Below, in pieces: positions 26,267 through 34,062 of a stretch of DNA of 64,000 nt (the first letter of the stretch is position 1; each line of letters opens with the position of its first letter). The stretch lies in NCBI GenBank assembly GCA_024229395.1, contig JAAESM010000033.1:124001-188000 (forward strand), written 5' to 3'. A program made the position numbers and the translations under genes. The notes below the pieces were generated by a model that was not told the DNA's origin, did not search any database, and saw nothing but the letters and a program-made list of their open reading frames with translations. The stretch comes from Planctomycetota bacterium (GTDB taxonomy: Bacteria; Planctomycetota; UBA1135).

Positions 26267-27277
26267 ATGTCTAAAAAGATTCTGCGCGCCGCGGTCATCG
26301 GTGTCGGGCATCTAGGACGTCATCATGCGCGCATTCTTGCAGGCATGGATGGCGTGGAGCTCGTTGCTGTCGTTGATCAGGACCAAAAGCAAGGCGAGGC
26401 CATTGCTGCTAAGTGCAATACCCAGTGGAGAGCTGATTCGACTGGGCTGGAAAAGGAGTTGGACCTGGCAGTCATTGCTGTGCCGACCATCCTGCACCAG
26501 GATTGTGCCGCACCGTTGTTGCGCGCTGGCGTGGCTTGCTTGGTCGAGAAGCCCATGGCACCCGACCCAGCCACCTGCGACGCCATCATCGCCGACGCCA
26601 AAGTAGGCGGTGCCTTGCTGGGAGTGGGCCATGTCGAACGCTTCAACCCGGCAGTCAAGCGCGCCATGGAGATGGGCATCCGCCCACGCTTCATCGAGGC
26701 GCATCGTTTGGCACCCTATACCTTCCGCAGCACCGACGTCGGAGTGGTGTTGGATCTGATGATCCACGACATCGATCTGGCTTTGGCTTGGACTGGCGCT
26801 GAGGTCAGTAAGGTCGATGCAGTGGGTGGTGCGACCTTGTCGCCGAGTGAAGACATCGTGTCCGCGCGCCTTCATTTCACCAACGGCGCGGTCGCAAACC
26901 TAACGGCCTCGCGCTTGAGCCTGACGCCTATGCGTCGCTTCCGCGTGTTTGGCCCTGACTCCTACTTGTCGGTCGATAGCCAAGACCGCTATGCATTGGC
27001 CGTTCAGAAATCGCCGAACTTCTCGCCACAGGCCGTCGAAGCCGCCGCGGCTTCGGGTAATCCATTGGAAGGCTTCCGCAGCCTATTGGATGTGGAAGAA
27101 CTGCAGTTGGACGATGATGAACCACTCAGCGCCGAGTTAGTAGCCTTTGTCGCCGCCGTACGTGGCGAGCAAGAAGTGACTGTTTCCGGAGAAGCAGGCC
27201 GTTCCGCAGTGGATGTGGCCTTTCAGATCATGGCCGCCTTGGAAGATTGCGGTTGGTCCGCCGAAGAAGCTGAGTAG
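26267..27277 (+). CDS. Gfo/Idh/MocA family oxidoreductase (GnnA-like)
   Basis: 336 residues. The N-terminal Rossmann fold has AVIGVGHLGRHHARIL and the family EKPMA motif (LVEKPMAPDP), and the C-terminal alpha/beta domain follows DLMIHDIDLAL. Placed directly between lpxA and trmB, it resembles gnnA, the UDP-GlcNAc 3-dehydrogenase that in Acidithiobacillus and Leptospira works with the aminotransferase GnnB to make the 3-amino sugar for amide-linked lipid A. No GnnB (DegT-type) gene is in the window, so the role is a proposal. Confidence 0.85.
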   Translation: MSKKILRAAVIGVGHLGRHHARILAGMDGVELVAVVDQDQKQGEAIAAKCNTQWRADSTGLEKELDLAVIAVPTILHQDCAAPLLRAGVACLVEKPMAPDPATCDAIIADAKVGGALLGVGHVERFNPAVKRAMEMGIRPRFIEAHRLAPYTFRSTDVGVVLDLMIHDIDLALAWTGAEVSKVDAVGGATLSPSEDIVSARLHFTNGAVANLTASRLSLTPMRRFRVFGPDSYLSVDSQDRYALAVQKSPNFSPQAVEAAAASGNPLEGFRSLLDVEELQLDDDEPLSAELVAFVAAVRGEQEVTVSGEAGRSAVDVAFQIMAALEDCGWSAEEAE

Positions 27278-27279
27278 TC

Positions 27280-28224
27280 ATGAAGCCGTCGCCTAGTGCC
27301 TTGCGCGATCATTTGCTGCATCCCGAGGATAGAGACCTGCCATTGAAGGCCGAGGAGATCTTCGGCCGCAAGGCACCGTTAGCGGTCGAAGTCGGCTTTG
27401 GTGGGGGCGAGTACCTCAACTGGTGGGCCGGCGAGCAACCCGATTGGAATTTCATCGGCATCGAGTTGCCACTGGATTGCATTTTTCGCGCGGCGCGTCA
27501 TTTCGAAGACTCAAAGCGCAGCAATGTGCGCTTGGTCCAAGGCGATGCCCGTTATCTACTGCGCGAACTGTTCGCGGCCGGCTCGCTGCGCCATGTACTG
27601 ATGCAGTTCCCCATGCCGTGGCCGAAGGAAAAGCACGCCAAGCACCGCGTCTCTAGCCCTGGGTTCGCGGCTACCTTGGCCGATGTGCTGGAGCCTGGTT
27701 GTTCCTTCGAATTGGTCACCGATCAAGACTGGTATGCCGCTGAAACCGAGACTCATCTGAGTGCCAATCCAGCCTTCGATGTGACCCCGGTCGAGATCAA
27801 TCCAGAGCGCCCGTTTCGCACGCGTTATGAGACTAAATGGCTGGAAGAGGGACGCCAAATTTATCGTCTTTTGGTCACTTTGAAGACCCCTGCAGCAGCC
27901 CCAAGAACCTTAAAAATCAAAAAAATGGAAACTCTTCACGTAAAAACCCCTCCGACTCAAGAGGCCATCGAAGCTCTCGTCGGGCAGCGTTTCGAGCATG
28001 GTTGTGGGGTAGGGCAGGTCAAGGAAGTGTTCCGCTCTAGTGATGGCTGGGTTGTGCGGATTTTGGCCGCTGATGATGCTTTTTCGCAACTGTTTCATGC
28101 TCGCATCGTGGTGAAAAAGGATGGCCGTTGCCTGCTCCGCATCGACGAGGTGCCGCGTCCATATTACACCGCAGCAGTTCGTCAAACCCTTGAGTCCATT
28201 AGTAGAGTGCTGCAAAACGCCTAA
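27280..28224 (+). CDS. trmB: tRNA (guanine-N7)-methyltransferase TrmB, long form
   Basis: 314 residues; E. coli TrmB is 239. The SAM-binding motif is VEVGFGGGEYL, then GIELPLDCIFRA and QGDARYLLRELF. The motif normally read FPDPWPK is FPMPWPKEKHAKHRV: the conserved Asp is Met. A C-terminal extension of about 90 residues (from about 222) is a separate small domain. Long TrmB forms with a non-Asp residue here and an extra domain also occur in Campylobacterota, from memory, so it may be a subfamily trait. Two bases after the oxidoreductase gene. Confidence 0.85.
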   Translation: MKPSPSALRDHLLHPEDRDLPLKAEEIFGRKAPLAVEVGFGGGEYLNWWAGEQPDWNFIGIELPLDCIFRAARHFEDSKRSNVRLVQGDARYLLRELFAAGSLRHVLMQFPMPWPKEKHAKHRVSSPGFAATLADVLEPGCSFELVTDQDWYAAETETHLSANPAFDVTPVEINPERPFRTRYETKWLEEGRQIYRLLVTLKTPAAAPRTLKIKKMETLHVKTPPTQEAIEALVGQRFEHGCGVGQVKEVFRSSDGWVVRILAADDAFSQLFHARIVVKKDGRCLLRIDEVPRPYYTAAVRQTLESISRVLQNA

Positions 28225-28316
28225 AGGCTTCAAGGAAAGGCGAAGATGTAGTCGGTTTCTCTGGAACACAATTCGAAGCACGGGCCAAACGGGTCCTGTT
28301 CTTTAGGAGAGAAACA

Positions 28317-29636
28317 ATGCTTCGGACTTCAACTCAGATTGCTCTGATCAGCCTGATTTGCCTCGGACTGATCTCGGATACTGTGCCAGCCCAGACGGGC
28401 CACGTACTAAATGGTGAGGGACATGTGAACCAGTCAATGGCTGGTGTCGCAACGGCTACCCCACTGGATGCATCGGGCGCTTTGCTGTGGAACTCGGCAG
28501 CTATTACGGCCTTGCCAGAAAACAGCATCCAATTCGGTATGGAGATGTTCAAGCCTAGCATTGAGCTGACGTCGGCCATGTCCACCCCAGGTGGGTTGGT
28601 GACCGACACGACCAGCAGCGATGCCTCCGTATCGCCAATCCCTAGTTTCTCGATGGCCTATCACATCGAGGATAGCGACTGGACCGTGGGTATGAACGCG
28701 GTGGGGGTCAGCGGTTTTGGCTTGAACTACCCAGCCTCAAGCACCAACCCGCTATTGATGGCTCCGCCGAACGGCTTCGGCTCGGTGTACTCCAACTTCA
28801 CCATGTTGGAGTTGTCACCGACCATCGCTTACAAGATGGATGCCGTATTCGCGATGGTCGGCATGTTGCTCGGCATCGGCATCTTCGAAGAGGCTTATTC
28901 TTCTTTCGTAGGCGTGCGGGACTGGGGAGACATGGGCATCGTCAGCTTGTCCGACTGGATGGGAATCTCCAATGGCTTCATCGTCCTGATGGTGGTCGCG
29001 ATGGCGGTCGCTGCCTTCTCGGTGGTCGGCTTTTTCGAGCGCAAGGCTGCGAAACAAGTCTTGCCGAAACGTGCCTTCGTCAGTGTCGGCGCTACCGTCA
29101 CCGGTGCAGTCTTGGTTGCTGCCGTGCAGTTTGCTGGCCCTGGCGACGCCCGCGCGATGGGAGTCACCGAACTCACTGCGCATGCACCTTCACTCGAAGC
29201 GGTGGAACTTGCATCGCTGGCCGTGGAAGGGCGTAACGATTATTTGTTAATCGACTTGCGCCCTGCAGACAGTGCAATCGAATTGCCAGGTGCTTGGACG
29301 GTGGCTGCAACCACTCTGACTGACCAACGCACTTGCCCTGACCTGCCGGATGACCGACGCCTAATCGTGGTTGACGACAGCGATCAAGGCCAAGCGCGTG
29401 AAGTCGCCTTCACCTAGCGTCAGCGTGGGCTCGATGCCGTGGTCCTGCAAGGGGGAGTGGGCGCATGGAGCCGCGAAGTGCTGGCCGAAGATGCCATTGC
29501 TCCGGCTGCGCAAAGTTACCGCATGATGATGTTCGGCGGTAGCCCGATTCTTGATGGTGCGGCTCCACCGCCGTTACCTAAGAAGAACATGCCGCCTCCT
29601 TCGCGCAAAGGCAAGAAGGATGGAGGTTGTTCTTAG
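28317..29636 (+). pseudogene. FadL-type porin N-terminus fused to YeeE/YedE-rhodanese C-terminus, with in-frame TAG
   Basis: A clear TTAGGAGAG site precedes ATG 28317. Residues 1-25 are a signal peptide; 28-175 are FadL/OMPP1-like (GEGHVNQSMAGVATATPLDA, SGALLWNSAAIT, LELSPTIAYKMD). At about residue 176 the barrel stops and a YeeE/YedE transporter segment begins (AMVGMLLGIGIFEEAY ... WGDMGIVSLSDWMG), with helices near 178-192, 218-240 and 254-272. A rhodanese-like domain starts near 305 (YLLIDLRPADSA) with Asp instead of the catalytic Cys. TAG at 29415-29417 interrupts it, and the same frame continues RQRGLDAVVLQGGVGAWS to 29636. Probably a deletion fusion plus a nonsense change. Confidence 0.7.
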
Positions 29637-29663
29637 TGATTGTTGATTCTGGCCCGATCGGCT

Positions 29664-31085
29664 TTATGGCACGCGGTGAATCACCAAGTGAATGCTGAAG
29701 TCGATCGGGTTTTCCGTGTTCGCACCTTCGTAGGTCGTGAACAGAAACTGATCGATTCCACCAGAGCCATTGTCCTCTTCCAACAGAGCTGTTGCAGGGC
29801 GTAGTGGAAAATCCACTGCTGTTGGAATCTCGATCATGTCCAGCTGCAGGGAGCGAGCCACGATCAAGGCGTTGCTGTTTGCAAATGCGCGTGTTGCCAG
29901 AGTGAAACGCGAGATGTTGGCGCCGTGAGCCACTGCCGGTAGCGAATCCTCGTAAAGGGCGTGGTTCTTCCAGTAGAGGTTCTGTACGACAGCACCGCTT
30001 GGTTGGTAATGGATCTGACGACTGACGATCTTGTCCGCCAAGAACCAGATTTCATCGTGGCCCCAAGTCAAGGAGACACTGTTCTGGTTATCGAAGCGGC
30101 TGGCCGAAAGGTTCGGACGACGTTGACTACGCGATGGATTACGCGTGAAGAAGTTGCTGTTCATCTCCATCAATGGCGTGGCTGATTGGAATCCTTCGAA
30201 ACGCTTGACCACGACTCGACCGAGGTTGGAACCGCTGACGCCGCCGTGACCGTTGAGCCAGAATTCCTCATAAGCCACGACGATGTTGGCATTGTCATCG
30301 AGGACCACGTCGGGCAAGATTTGGCCACCACGTGGAACGTGATTTCCTGGGTTATCAAAAGCGATGTCGTTGACCAATGCGATCGGGGCAGCAGCGAAGT
30401 TTGGATCTGATGGATCCAGGTTCCAATCGATACGCGTCAGGCGTAGATCGTATTCGCGCCAGGTGTTGCTGGTCTGAGAATCAACCACGCGGCTGGTCTG
30501 GTGGGCGTAGATTGCAGCGACCGAGCCATCTTCCAGATCGACCAGGTCGACCATGCCGCCGCTATCGGTGGCGTCGAAATTCGCATCGATGACATAACCG
30601 ACACCGGCTTGAGGGGCGATGATCTGTGGAGCTGCCAAGGCTGCACCAGAGCCATCACGCATGATTACGCGACACATCTCGATGCGTGCAGGGTTTTGGC
30701 CGCTCTTATCAAGGCGTGACCAGCTGACCACGAAACTGTCATCAGACAGGGCAACCACATCTGGCTTGATGCAGGTGTCGTCACCGAGCACATTGAGGGT
30801 TTGATTGCCCAAGGCGAAGTGAGCGGTGGATCCAGTCTGGAACTGGCCGTTTCCTATGGCGAAAATGCCCATGCCTTCGACCATATGGCGGCCGGTGCCG
30901 AACAAGGAGTGGTAGGCAACGAAGCTATCGCCATAAGAGTTGACGGCAACGGTGGCGTGGTCAGCGCCAAGTGGCCCAACCGCTGGCAAAGTAACATCTT
31001 GGCCGTAATTGAATGTCTGCTGAGCTACAACGGGACAGACCAGCAGGAAGGAAAGCAGTGCAGAAAGCAGCAGGGTAATACGCAT
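29664..31085 (-). CDS. Secreted protein of unknown function
   Basis: 473 residues from ATG 31085, which gives a clean signal peptide (MRITLLLSALLSFLLVCPVVA-QQ); the frame is open to 31106. The mature protein is beta-rich with repeated segments such as DGSVAAIYAHQTS, DDSFVVSWSRLD and DDNANIVVAYEEF, reminiscent of propeller blades in which each blade asks whether an item is served by data-like repeats. No catalytic motif is visible and I recognise no named family. It resembles in style the secreted protein at 3480-4669 but lacks the GG-x-x-N repeats. Confidence 0.75.
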   Translation of the reverse strand: MRITLLLSALLSFLLVCPVVAQQTFNYGQDVTLPAVGPLGADHATVAVNSYGDSFVAYHSLFGTGRHMVEGMGIFAIGNGQFQTGSTAHFALGNQTLNVLGDDTCIKPDVVALSDDSFVVSWSRLDKSGQNPARIEMCRVIMRDGSGAALAAPQIIAPQAGVGYVIDANFDATDSGGMVDLVDLEDGSVAAIYAHQTSRVVDSQTSNTWREYDLRLTRIDWNLDPSDPNFAAAPIALVNDIAFDNPGNHVPRGGQILPDVVLDDNANIVVAYEEFWLNGHGGVSGSNLGRVVVKRFEGFQSATPLMEMNSNFFTRNPSRSQRRPNLSASRFDNQNSVSLTWGHDEIWFLADKIVSRQIHYQPSGAVVQNLYWKNHALYEDSLPAVAHGANISRFTLATRAFANSNALIVARSLQLDMIEIPTAVDFPLRPATALLEEDNGSGGIDQFLFTTYEGANTENPIDFSIHLVIHRVP

Positions 31086-31196
31086 TTGCGGGGATGGCAA
31101 CAACACCTAAGAGTACCCCAAATCAGTCACCAACGCGGCAATTGTACCATTTTCGCTAGAATGCCCCCCAGTGCGGTCCCAAGGGTCGCTTGAATC

Positions 31197-32345
31197 ATGG
31201 CTCGAAAAATCCCTGGAAGGCGTCGAATGGGCGCAGGCGTTTCGGCCGAAACCCCTGCAAACACTGTACTTCCGTTGCTGGAGCTGGCCGCGTCGGGCGC
31301 TGGGGTGAAAGGCGCAATGCACTTAGGCGCCGAGTTGGAGGCGGGCGGATATTTTGAGGCCGGGCTGGTCGGTCAATGGCAAATGATCCACGAGCTACTC
31401 TGGCAGCGCCTCAAGGAGCAAAAGGAGTCTGCTAATTCCATCGCTCAACTGGCAAGGTATCCGGAACCCAAGATTCGCTTCTACATTCCCGGATTATGGG
31501 CACGTTGGGGGGCAGAAAAGCCTCAGGCGGCGCTGGGTGCAATCTTGCCATTGGCGGCCGACGACGATTTCCGTGTGCTCGAATCCAGCCAAGCCTTCGG
31601 TATTCGGCCCTTTGCCCAGCAACTCGGGCCCGCCATCCTGGATCTGCTCGAGCCATGGTTTCGGCATGAGGATCCACGTGTCCGACGCGCTGCCATCACG
31701 GCAGTGCGGCCACGCGGTTTCTGGGTCAAGAACCTCGAGTGGGCGGTCGAGCAACCGGGCTACCTGGTGCCAATCCTGGAATCCTTCCGTGATGAAGACG
31801 ATCGCTTCCCGGCCAATGCCGTTGCCAACTGTTGCAATGACATCAGCCGACGTCAGCCTTTGCTTGCCCTAAGTCTGCTCGGGCGATGGCTGCAGGAAGG
31901 GCAAGGTGCCCAGACGGAACATATGGCGCGTAAGGGATTGCGCAGCCTGTCGAAGGCCGGCGATCCGCGCGTCTTGGAATTGTTTGGCTTCGGCAAGTTG
32001 GATGTGAAGGTCGATGCCAAGTTGCGCCAAGGCAAGACTGTGGCGCCGAATACCAACTTATGTTTTGAGTTGCAGGTCGAGAATCTAGGTTCCGCTTGCC
32101 AATTCGAGTTGGTCTACGAATTGGAGAGTACAGGGCGCATCGCTGGGCGTCCACGGCGCAAACGCTACCAAGGTGGCCGTTTCGAATTGGAAGCCGGGCA
32201 ACAGACGGAACTGTTGGTGCGCGAACGCATCTTCGATCGCAAGGCCGCCTTGTTGATCGACGGCGCTGCGGGGGCCAACTTCCTATTCAACGGTGAGTTG
32301 ACGGCGCGCGTGGATTTCGCGATTCAACGCGAAGGGGCAGACTGA
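31197..32345 (+). CDS. AlkC-like DNA alkylation repair protein with C-terminal Ig-like domain
   Basis: 382 residues. HEAT-like helical repeats span about 75-275: YPEPKIRFYIPGLWARWG, FRHEDPRVRRAAITAVRPRG, then ANCCNDISRRQPLLALSLLGRW and ARKGLRSLSKAGDPRVLEL, which matches the AlkC/AlkD family pattern. A beta-rich domain follows (about 280-378), as in AlkC-type glycosylases, whose Ig-like domain touches the DNA. It would remove 3-methyl purine or cytosine lesions by base excision. A TAGAAT box lies at 31157-31162. Confidence 0.72.
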   Translation: MARKIPGRRRMGAGVSAETPANTVLPLLELAASGAGVKGAMHLGAELEAGGYFEAGLVGQWQMIHELLWQRLKEQKESANSIAQLARYPEPKIRFYIPGLWARWGAEKPQAALGAILPLAADDDFRVLESSQAFGIRPFAQQLGPAILDLLEPWFRHEDPRVRRAAITAVRPRGFWVKNLEWAVEQPGYLVPILESFRDEDDRFPANAVANCCNDISRRQPLLALSLLGRWLQEGQGAQTEHMARKGLRSLSKAGDPRVLELFGFGKLDVKVDAKLRQGKTVAPNTNLCFELQVENLGSACQFELVYELESTGRIAGRPRRKRYQGGRFELEAGQQTELLVRERIFDRKAALLIDGAAGANFLFNGELTARVDFAIQREGAD

Positions 32346-32357
32346 ATCAGGCTTTCC

Positions 32358-32711
32358 TTAATGGAACCACGGATGGTCGTGGAAGAACAGCAAGTGCAGG
32401 CTGGAAACGAGCACGCCGACTGCGGTAACAACCACACCGGGCACGGCATCGGGGCGTTCCTTGCCTGCGCCTAGGCAGATCAATCCTGCCACCAGGAACA
32501 GTACGAAGTTCAGCAACAAATCAAAGTTTGCGATCGCGCTGAAACTGTCGACGAAAGCCAAGCCGGCGACCGTCACGGCGATGAGTCCGCACGCCATGGT
32601 GTAGACTGGCGTGGGAATCCTGGAAAGCACCTCACCGTCGTCGTATTCGTCGGTGACATCGCCAAAGGCATCTTGCTTCGCTTTTAGCAGCGGTGGTCGG
32701 GTATCAGCCAT
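32358..32711 (-). CDS. Small membrane protein of unknown function
   Basis: 117 residues. A charged N-terminus (about 1-33) is followed by three hydrophobic helices near 36-55, 63-80 and 88-108 and a His-rich end. I recognise no family. It lies 15 bases after the aminotransferase on the same strand and convergent to the AlkC-like gene. Confidence 0.65.
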   Translation of the reverse strand: MADTRPPLLKAKQDAFGDVTDEYDDGEVLSRIPTPVYTMACGLIAVTVAGLAFVDSFSAIANFDLLLNFVLFLVAGLICLGAGKERPDAVPGVVVTAVGVLVSSLHLLFFHDHPWFH

Positions 32712-32726
32712 TGGCTCCAGCTTAGC

Positions 32727-34052
32727 TCAAACGAGTGCTTCGAGGGCGCGACGTACGCCAGGCATGGCGTCGAGGATGTCCTGCTTGCTCACAGCGCCGA
32801 CACTGGCGCGGAACCAGCCGTCTTCATCTTCTTCTTCAACACCGAAGGCGCCGAAGGCCACCAATGCGAAAGCAGCCTCTTTGAGCAGGTAGGCGCGAAT
32901 GTCTTCGTTGTTACGCAGGACCTTGCCTTCCGGCGTGGTCTTGCCAACGAAGCGCAGTTGCACCGACATGTAGATCGCACCTTGTGGTTCAATCGAGTCG
33001 ACTGCCAAGCCAGCATTGTTGAGCTCTTGCAGGCCATCATGCAGAGAATCCAGGCGCTCACGCACATGCTCGATCATCTCGCCGTGCCATGCGTCCATAT
33101 TGGTGGTGTCACGCAACCAACGCGCAGTGGCGACTTGCACCGGGCGCGGAGCCCAGGCACCAACGTGGGTGCCGAGTGCGACAACCTTGCGCACGATCGC
33201 AGGCGGGCCAACGATCCAACCACAACGCAGACCGGTGGAGGTGAAACCCTTCGAGATGCCGTCGGCGTGCAGCACATAAGCGGCGCACTCCGGAACTAAT
33301 TGCACCGGCGAGTAGTGTTCATAACCTGGGAAGGTCAGTAGCGAGTAGATCTGATCGTAGAGCAGGTACAGCGGCTTTTCGCCGAGCTCCTTACGACGGT
33401 TGTTTTCTTCAACCAGGAAGTGACCGAACTTCTCGACCTCTTCGCGCGTCATCACACCACCGGATGGATTTTGCGGCGTGTTCAACACTAGCAGGCGTGC
33501 ATCTTTGCAATGCTCCTTCAGCAGCTCGACCGTAGGTTGGAAGGCGTTGTCGCGGTGGGCTTGCAGACCCTTGATCTCAACCTGGCAAGTATCGCGGTAG
33601 TTGTGGTTGTTCCACGAAGGGACCGGGAACACGACCAACTCACCTGGATCAACCAGCAAGCGATAGGTGGAGTAAAGCGACGGGCGACCACCGGCAACGA
33701 TGGCAATGCTGTCGAGCGGATAGTCCAAACCTTGGGTGCGTTTTAGGTGCTCCTGCACGGCTTCACGCAAATCCTTTTCGCCAGCGGCAGGTGGGTAGTT
33801 CGTGCAGCCTTCTTGGATGGCTTGCAGTAGGTACTCCTTGAACACCGGTGAGATCGGGAACTCCGAGGGCGAGAAATCGCCGACCGTCATGTCCGCGACC
33901 TTGACGCCATTTTCCTTCAGGGCGCGGATCTCGTTCGCGACCTTCAGAATCGAAGAACCCACCATGGATTGAGCCATGGTAGAGAAGCCTCGTTGTGCAG
34001 CCTCTTGGCCGCAATCCGACGAAATCTTGATCATGTCCTGAACGTGTTCCAC
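32727..34052 (-). CDS. PLP-dependent class I/II aminotransferase
   Basis: 441 residues. The fold-type I features are clear: NTPQNPSGGVM, YDQIYSLLTF, and the PLP lysine in HADGISKGFTSTGLRCGW. It resembles aspartate/aromatic aminotransferases; the substrate cannot be told. The longest start is GTG 34052, with ATG at 34034 and 33977 as alternatives; the last begins MAQSMVGSSILKVANEIR and is the most family-like. It follows the large amidohydrolase by about 10 bases. Confidence 0.88.
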   Translation of the reverse strand: MEHVQDMIKISSDCGQEAAQRGFSTMAQSMVGSSILKVANEIRALKENGVKVADMTVGDFSPSEFPISPVFKEYLLQAIQEGCTNYPPAAGEKDLREAVQEHLKRTQGLDYPLDSIAIVAGGRPSLYSTYRLLVDPGELVVFPVPSWNNHNYRDTCQVEIKGLQAHRDNAFQPTVELLKEHCKDARLLVLNTPQNPSGGVMTREEVEKFGHFLVEENNRRKELGEKPLYLLYDQIYSLLTFPGYEHYSPVQLVPECAAYVLHADGISKGFTSTGLRCGWIVGPPAIVRKVVALGTHVGAWAPRPVQVATARWLRDTTNMDAWHGEMIEHVRERLDSLHDGLQELNNAGLAVDSIEPQGAIYMSVQLRFVGKTTPEGKVLRNNEDIRAYLLKEAAFALVAFGAFGVEEEDEDGWFRASVGAVSKQDILDAMPGVRRALEALV

Positions 34053-34062
34053 AAAGCCTAGT

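Noticed and set aside
25044-26267. 407-residue minus-strand open frame over lpxC/fabZ and lpxA
   Set aside because: It is antisense to two well-supported Lpx genes, and the composition (repeated HVTH/ADD-type stretches) is typical of a shadow frame.
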